The notes under the pieces: generated by a model
What the model saw: the letters and a program-made list of their open reading frames with translations, nothing else
Database searches by the model: none
What the model was told of the DNA's origin: nothing
Translations under genes and position numbers: made by a program
Assembly (NCBI GenBank): GCA_018661145.1
Contig: JABJIU010000113.1
Span: 1 to 9,541 of the forward strand
Reading direction: 5' to 3'
DNA from: Pseudomonadota bacterium
GTDB taxonomy: Bacteria > Pseudomonadota > Gammaproteobacteria > Arenicellales > UBA868
Length of the DNA stretch: 9,541 bases
Shown here: positions 6,532 to 9,541 of the stretch, in pieces
How the letters are laid out: each line of letters opens with the position of its first letter
How positions within the stretch are numbered: position 1 is the first letter of the stretch

Positions 6532-8370
6532 ATGGGCAAGAACCGGAAAGTCCGCAATATAGTCATTGCGCTCAGTGTGCTACTCGCCTACCCGATTGTC
6601 GCTAATGTTCTGATTTTGACAGGCGCGGCGCAATTCCTCGCGAACCTAAAGCCAGAAAAATTGGCTATGTCTTGGCAGAGCGCATGGACCATCCTTCCAG
6701 GTCGATTTACAGTGAACGGCCTTCAATTCAAGTCGACAACGCCCCGCAATCAATTCGGTCTGATTGTTGATTCTGGACAAGTCAGCGTCTCTTTATTTGG
6801 CCTGCTTTCGAGAACGGTTGATATCACAGAAGCTCAGGCTAAAGGAGTAGAAGTGCAGTACGCTAAGGTTACTCAGGAAACTGGGTCCAGCGACGGAACC
6901 AACTCCAACAGCGTCAACGCAAAACCGCCCTGGGCCATCAAGCTTGATGAGATCTTTGCGACCAAGGTACGAAAAATCACCATTCAGAACCTAACTGGTG
7001 TAGACGATATGGTATTCATTGGGTCCGGCACCCTTGAGTACCTTAAGATGAGCATCGTGACCAAAGGCGGTCCAATGCAGGTAGACCGCGCCAAAGGCTT
7101 AATGGCCATCAGCAATCAGAAAGGTGCTGAGAATCAGGGGGCTCCCCTGCTGATTGATGTGGACCTTTCAATAGCAACTCATCGCCCAAGAGAATTCAAG
7201 GGTAAAGATAAGCTGCGGTTTTTCTCCGGAACGCTAAACGCCAAGGGTAATTTTGCAAGCATTGGCCCGGTCTCTTTTTTGCCAGATCGAGGCTTGAATC
7301 TCACCACAGCCGGCGAGGGAGACCTCGAAGCGCATCTCAAGGTTGAAAATGGAGAGCTCAAACCGGGCTCTCATCTCGCTTTTAAGTCAGAGGGCCTCAA
7401 AACCACATTCCTGCAGTTTGAGGCCATTGGTAACGGCACTATCAAAGCATCTGTGGGTGCGCAACGCGCAAGACCGGTAGAAATTCAGATCGACTTGGAT
7501 CAGTTCCAGATTGCAGAGTCAGGAAGTCACGTTCCTTATCTTCTGGGGTCTGATCTTAAGGTCGAGGCGCAAGCACATCGTCTTTTGCTTTATTCCCAGA
7601 AAGCTGATGGTACGGGCGCCTTCTCCTTTGATATCAAGGAAGGTCGCGTAGACGACATTCGGCACTACAACAAATTTATTACGCCTAGCGCAGGGTTGCG
7701 GTTTCTCTCCGGATCGGCAGAGACACGCGGAGGCTTTTCTATCGATAACGGCATTGCCAAAGGTTTGATAGAAATCTCCGGCACCGACGTAACGCTATCA
7801 GCCCGGGGTCGCGAGATAGAAGCCGACTTCAGGGTAACGACGAATCTGTCTGAAGGCGACTGGCGGACACGAGTCTTTCGACTAAAGGACTCGAGTGTTC
7901 GTCTTGACAATGTACAGGTGGCATCGGAAGTTCGAGAAACAAACGAGGGCTGGTGGGGAGAAATTGAACTAGAAGACGGTCGGCTTGTCTGGCAAGAGCC
8001 ATTTGATATCAGCGCCAAAATCAACCTCGCGATGCGAGATGTAGAGCCTCTACTTCACATCTTTCGCGACCCGACAAAAAAGAAATCTAAGATTGATGAA
8101 TTTCTGAATGTAAAAAATGTAGAGGGCCGATTACTTGCGAAGAGTCAGGAAGGTGAAATCCGCATAGACCCACTGCATATCGACAGCAACGATCTTGAAG
8201 TTATTTCCCGGTTTTCCCTTTCTCGCGAAACAGCTGATGGGATACTGTACGCAAAGTTCAAAAAGGTTTCGGCCAATTTTGAAATTGTTGATAAAAAGCC
8301 TCGAATGGTCGGGTTCGGGGGGCGTAAAAAAATCTTGGAACAGATTGATCTTTCACGCTTTGATCAATGA
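6532..8370 (+). CDS. AsmA-like membrane-anchored envelope protein
   Basis: A 612-aa protein with a short basic N-terminus (KNRKVR), one hydrophobic segment at about 9-31 that should act as an inner-membrane anchor, and a long periplasmic body. Residues 47-110 follow the pattern common to AsmA/TamB-type proteins: a 'PGRFTVNGLQFKS' strand, then SGQVSVSLFGLLSRTVDI, then a beta-strand ending in VEVQY. The remainder is rich in alternating hydrophobic and polar beta-strand residues with no enzymatic motif. A Ser/Asn-rich linker lies at about 118-130, before KPPWAIKLDEI. Such proteins form lipid-carrying beta-grooves or affect outer-membrane assembly; the assignment rests on pattern, not a diagnostic motif. 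The ATG at 6532 is the first possible ATG after an in-frame TGA at 6520-6522; no Shine-Dalgarno is visible. It is divergent from the ClsC-like gene and 21 bases upstream of hisN. Confidence 0.6.
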   Translation: MGKNRKVRNIVIALSVLLAYPIVANVLILTGAAQFLANLKPEKLAMSWQSAWTILPGRFTVNGLQFKSTTPRNQFGLIVDSGQVSVSLFGLLSRTVDITEAQAKGVEVQYAKVTQETGSSDGTNSNSVNAKPPWAIKLDEIFATKVRKITIQNLTGVDDMVFIGSGTLEYLKMSIVTKGGPMQVDRAKGLMAISNQKGAENQGAPLLIDVDLSIATHRPREFKGKDKLRFFSGTLNAKGNFASIGPVSFLPDRGLNLTTAGEGDLEAHLKVENGELKPGSHLAFKSEGLKTTFLQFEAIGNGTIKASVGAQRARPVEIQIDLDQFQIAESGSHVPYLLGSDLKVEAQAHRLLLYSQKADGTGAFSFDIKEGRVDDIRHYNKFITPSAGLRFLSGSAETRGGFSIDNGIAKGLIEISGTDVTLSARGREIEADFRVTTNLSEGDWRTRVFRLKDSSVRLDNVQVASEVRETNEGWWGEIELEDGRLVWQEPFDISAKINLAMRDVEPLLHIFRDPTKKKSKIDEFLNVKNVEGRLLAKSQEGEIRIDPLHIDSNDLEVISRFSLSRETADGILYAKFKKVSANFEIVDKKPRMVGFGGRKKILEQIDLSRFDQ

Positions 8371-8391
8371 AGTCTCGTAAAAGTTGCTGAT

Positions 8392-9177
8392 ATGCCCAAT
8401 CCCGCCGTCTCAGAATTCGTAGACTTTGCAACGGGGCTGGCCGATGAGGCGCGTAGAATCACGCAGCGGTATTTCCGGCAACCACAGGAAATATCCAGCA
8501 AGTCAGACGGCACACCGGTAACCATCGCTGATCTTGAAATTGAGCAGAAAGCGCGGTCAATGATTGCTGCCCACTATCCCGGGCACGGCGTCTACGGAGA
8601 AGAAGAGGGAGAAGACAATACCGACTCCGAGTGGTTATGGGTGATCGACCCGATTGACGGCACCAAGAGCTTCGCCACAGGCAAACGCACGTTTGGATGT
8701 TTGATCGCGCTGCTTAAAGACCGAAAACCAGTCCTTGGCATCATTGATATGCCCTCACTGGATGAGCGCTGGCTGGGGATTAAAGATCAGCCAACACTGT
8801 ATAACGGCCAAACTTGCCGCAGCGCCAAAACCCACTTCCTTGAGGATGCGACCCTCAACGCAACCACGCCTGATATGTTCAATTCTGAAGAATGGGCCGT
8901 ATTTTCTCGTGTTAGTGAACTCGTGCAGTTTCGTCAGTTCGGTGCCGACTGCTATGCCTATGGTCTTCTCGCCTGCGGATTCACTGATCTTGTACTCGAA
9001 GCGGGGCTCGGTCGATTCGACTATCTGGCACTGGTGCCCGTGGTTGAGGGGGCCGGTGGCTGTATCAGCGACTGGCAAGGCTATCCGCTCACCTTTGATT
9101 CGGCTGGGCAGGCGCTGGCAAGCGCTAACAAAGACCTGCACGCTCGTGCCTTGGCATTTATCGACTCTGTCCAATGA
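8392..9177 (+). CDS. hisN: Histidinol-phosphatase, inositol monophosphatase family (HisN)
   Basis: A 261-aa Mg2+-dependent phosphatase of the inositol monophosphatase fold, of the HisN type that dephosphorylates histidinol phosphate to histidinol in histidine biosynthesis. Metal-site motifs are intact: DGTPVTIAD (39-47), GEEEGE (69-74, Glu70), WVIDPIDGTKSF (83-94, Asp86 and Asp89) and GRFDYLALVPVVEGAGG (207-223, Asp210). HisN-specific features rather than general IMPase ones are the FATGKRTFGCLIALL stretch after the Asp motif, ERWLGI (125-130), ATTPDMF (157-163) and GADCYAYGLLACG (184-196). Length is normal. It lies 21 bases after the AsmA-like gene, and its stop overlaps the next start in ATGA, so it is a middle gene of the operon. 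No strong ribosome binding site precedes it. Activity on another small phosphate ester cannot be excluded, because the IMPase family is promiscuous. Confidence 0.88.
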   Translation: MPNPAVSEFVDFATGLADEARRITQRYFRQPQEISSKSDGTPVTIADLEIEQKARSMIAAHYPGHGVYGEEEGEDNTDSEWLWVIDPIDGTKSFATGKRTFGCLIALLKDRKPVLGIIDMPSLDERWLGIKDQPTLYNGQTCRSAKTHFLEDATLNATTPDMFNSEEWAVFSRVSELVQFRQFGADCYAYGLLACGFTDLVLEAGLGRFDYLALVPVVEGAGGCISDWQGYPLTFDSAGQALASANKDLHARALAFIDSVQ

Positions 9178-9541
9178 ATAGACCGCGCACCGGGCTTCGC
9201 TTTGCTTCCCTGATCGCCATTGCGGTAGTCTGTGTACTACTCATCCCACCGGCCGCAGGTGACCAAAACGATCCACGGCTGGATATACTTTTTCCGGAAC
9301 TCAAATTGGCGCCTGACCAGGAGGCGGCCGACGAAATAGCGTCAGAGATTTGGAAACTGTGGCGCGAAATCAATGATCCTGTCGCAGCGCAGGCACTTGC
9401 GAGCGGGAGTCAGGCAATGGGCGCAGGGCAGTACCGCAATGCCTACCAATACTTCAGTGAGGTGATCCAAGAGGTTCCGGCTTTTGCCGAGGGCTGGAAC
9501 AAGCGCGCCACAGTACTCTATCTCATAGGCGCCTACCAGGA
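9174..9541 (+). CDS. Exported TPR-repeat protein, N-terminal part (runs off right edge)
   Basis: The ATG at 9174 overlaps the hisN stop as ATGA, and 122 codons are open to the window edge. Residues 1-29 form a signal peptide: MNRPRTGLR basic region, hydrophobic FASLIAIAVVCVLLI, and a likely cleavage after PPAAG or nearby. The mature part begins with NDPRLDILFPELKLAPDQ and a helix ending in SEIWKLWREI (57-66). A tetratricopeptide-like helix pair follows: ASGSQAMGAGQYRNAYQYFS (76-95), then EVPAFAEGWNKRATVLYLIG (100-119). The AEGWNKRATVLY segment is typical of a conserved family of small exported TPR proteins in proteobacteria. The function is unknown; TPRs generally mediate protein-protein contacts, here probably in the periplasm. 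Translational coupling to hisN is likely. Confidence 0.75.
   Translation, partial: MNRPRTGLRFASLIAIAVVCVLLIPPAAGDQNDPRLDILFPELKLAPDQEAADEIASEIWKLWREINDPVAAQALASGSQAMGAGQYRNAYQYFSEVIQEVPAFAEGWNKRATVLYLIGAYQ

Noticed and set aside
8735..9181. Overlapping open frames on both strands within hisN.
   Set aside because: HisN metal-site motifs run through this stretch in the annotated frame, so the others are shadows.

Overview
This window reads as chromosomal DNA from a Gram-negative proteobacterium. GC looks intermediate, roughly 50-55% by eye. An outer-membrane-type lipoprotein, a ClsC-like phospholipase D enzyme and an AsmA-like envelope protein all point to a two-membrane cell. A free-living, possibly marine, gamma- or alphaproteobacterium is my best guess, but no gene here settles the class. 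I see no IS elements, phage genes, CRISPR arrays, tRNA or rRNA.

Layout. (1) Bases 1-1702, minus strand: a two-gene unit reading leftward, with an FAD-linked D-lactate dehydrogenase-type oxidase followed by the first 87 codons of a gamma-glutamyltransferase-family protein that runs off the left edge. (2) Bases 1851-3020, plus strand: a 2-phosphoglycerate kinase-like P-loop protein, divergent from the oxidase, with two ATP-cone-like segments in front of its kinase domain. (3) Bases 3173-4027, plus strand: a class I SAM-dependent methyltransferase of unknown substrate, preceded by a perfect inverted repeat that encloses a -10-like hexamer. (4) Bases 4037-6439, minus strand: a two-gene unit with a lipoprotein ClsC-like phospholipase D enzyme followed by an SDR-fold protein that has lost the usual catalytic Tyr and Lys. 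(5) Bases 6532-9541, plus strand: an apparent operon of an AsmA-like membrane-anchored protein, a HisN-type histidinol phosphatase and a TPR protein. The last overlaps hisN by ATGA and runs off the right edge.

Functional reading. Most of the window is ordinary housekeeping and accessory metabolism, and I did not find a convincing new multi-gene system. The best leads are these: the divergent pair of a cardiolipin-synthase-like lipoprotein and an AsmA-like protein, sharing an intergenic region with a perfect 10-bp inverted repeat (possible shared control of envelope lipid handling); the duplicated regulatory-type domain in the 2-phosphoglycerate kinase homologue; the SDR protein without the canonical active site; and the palindrome at the methyltransferase promoter.
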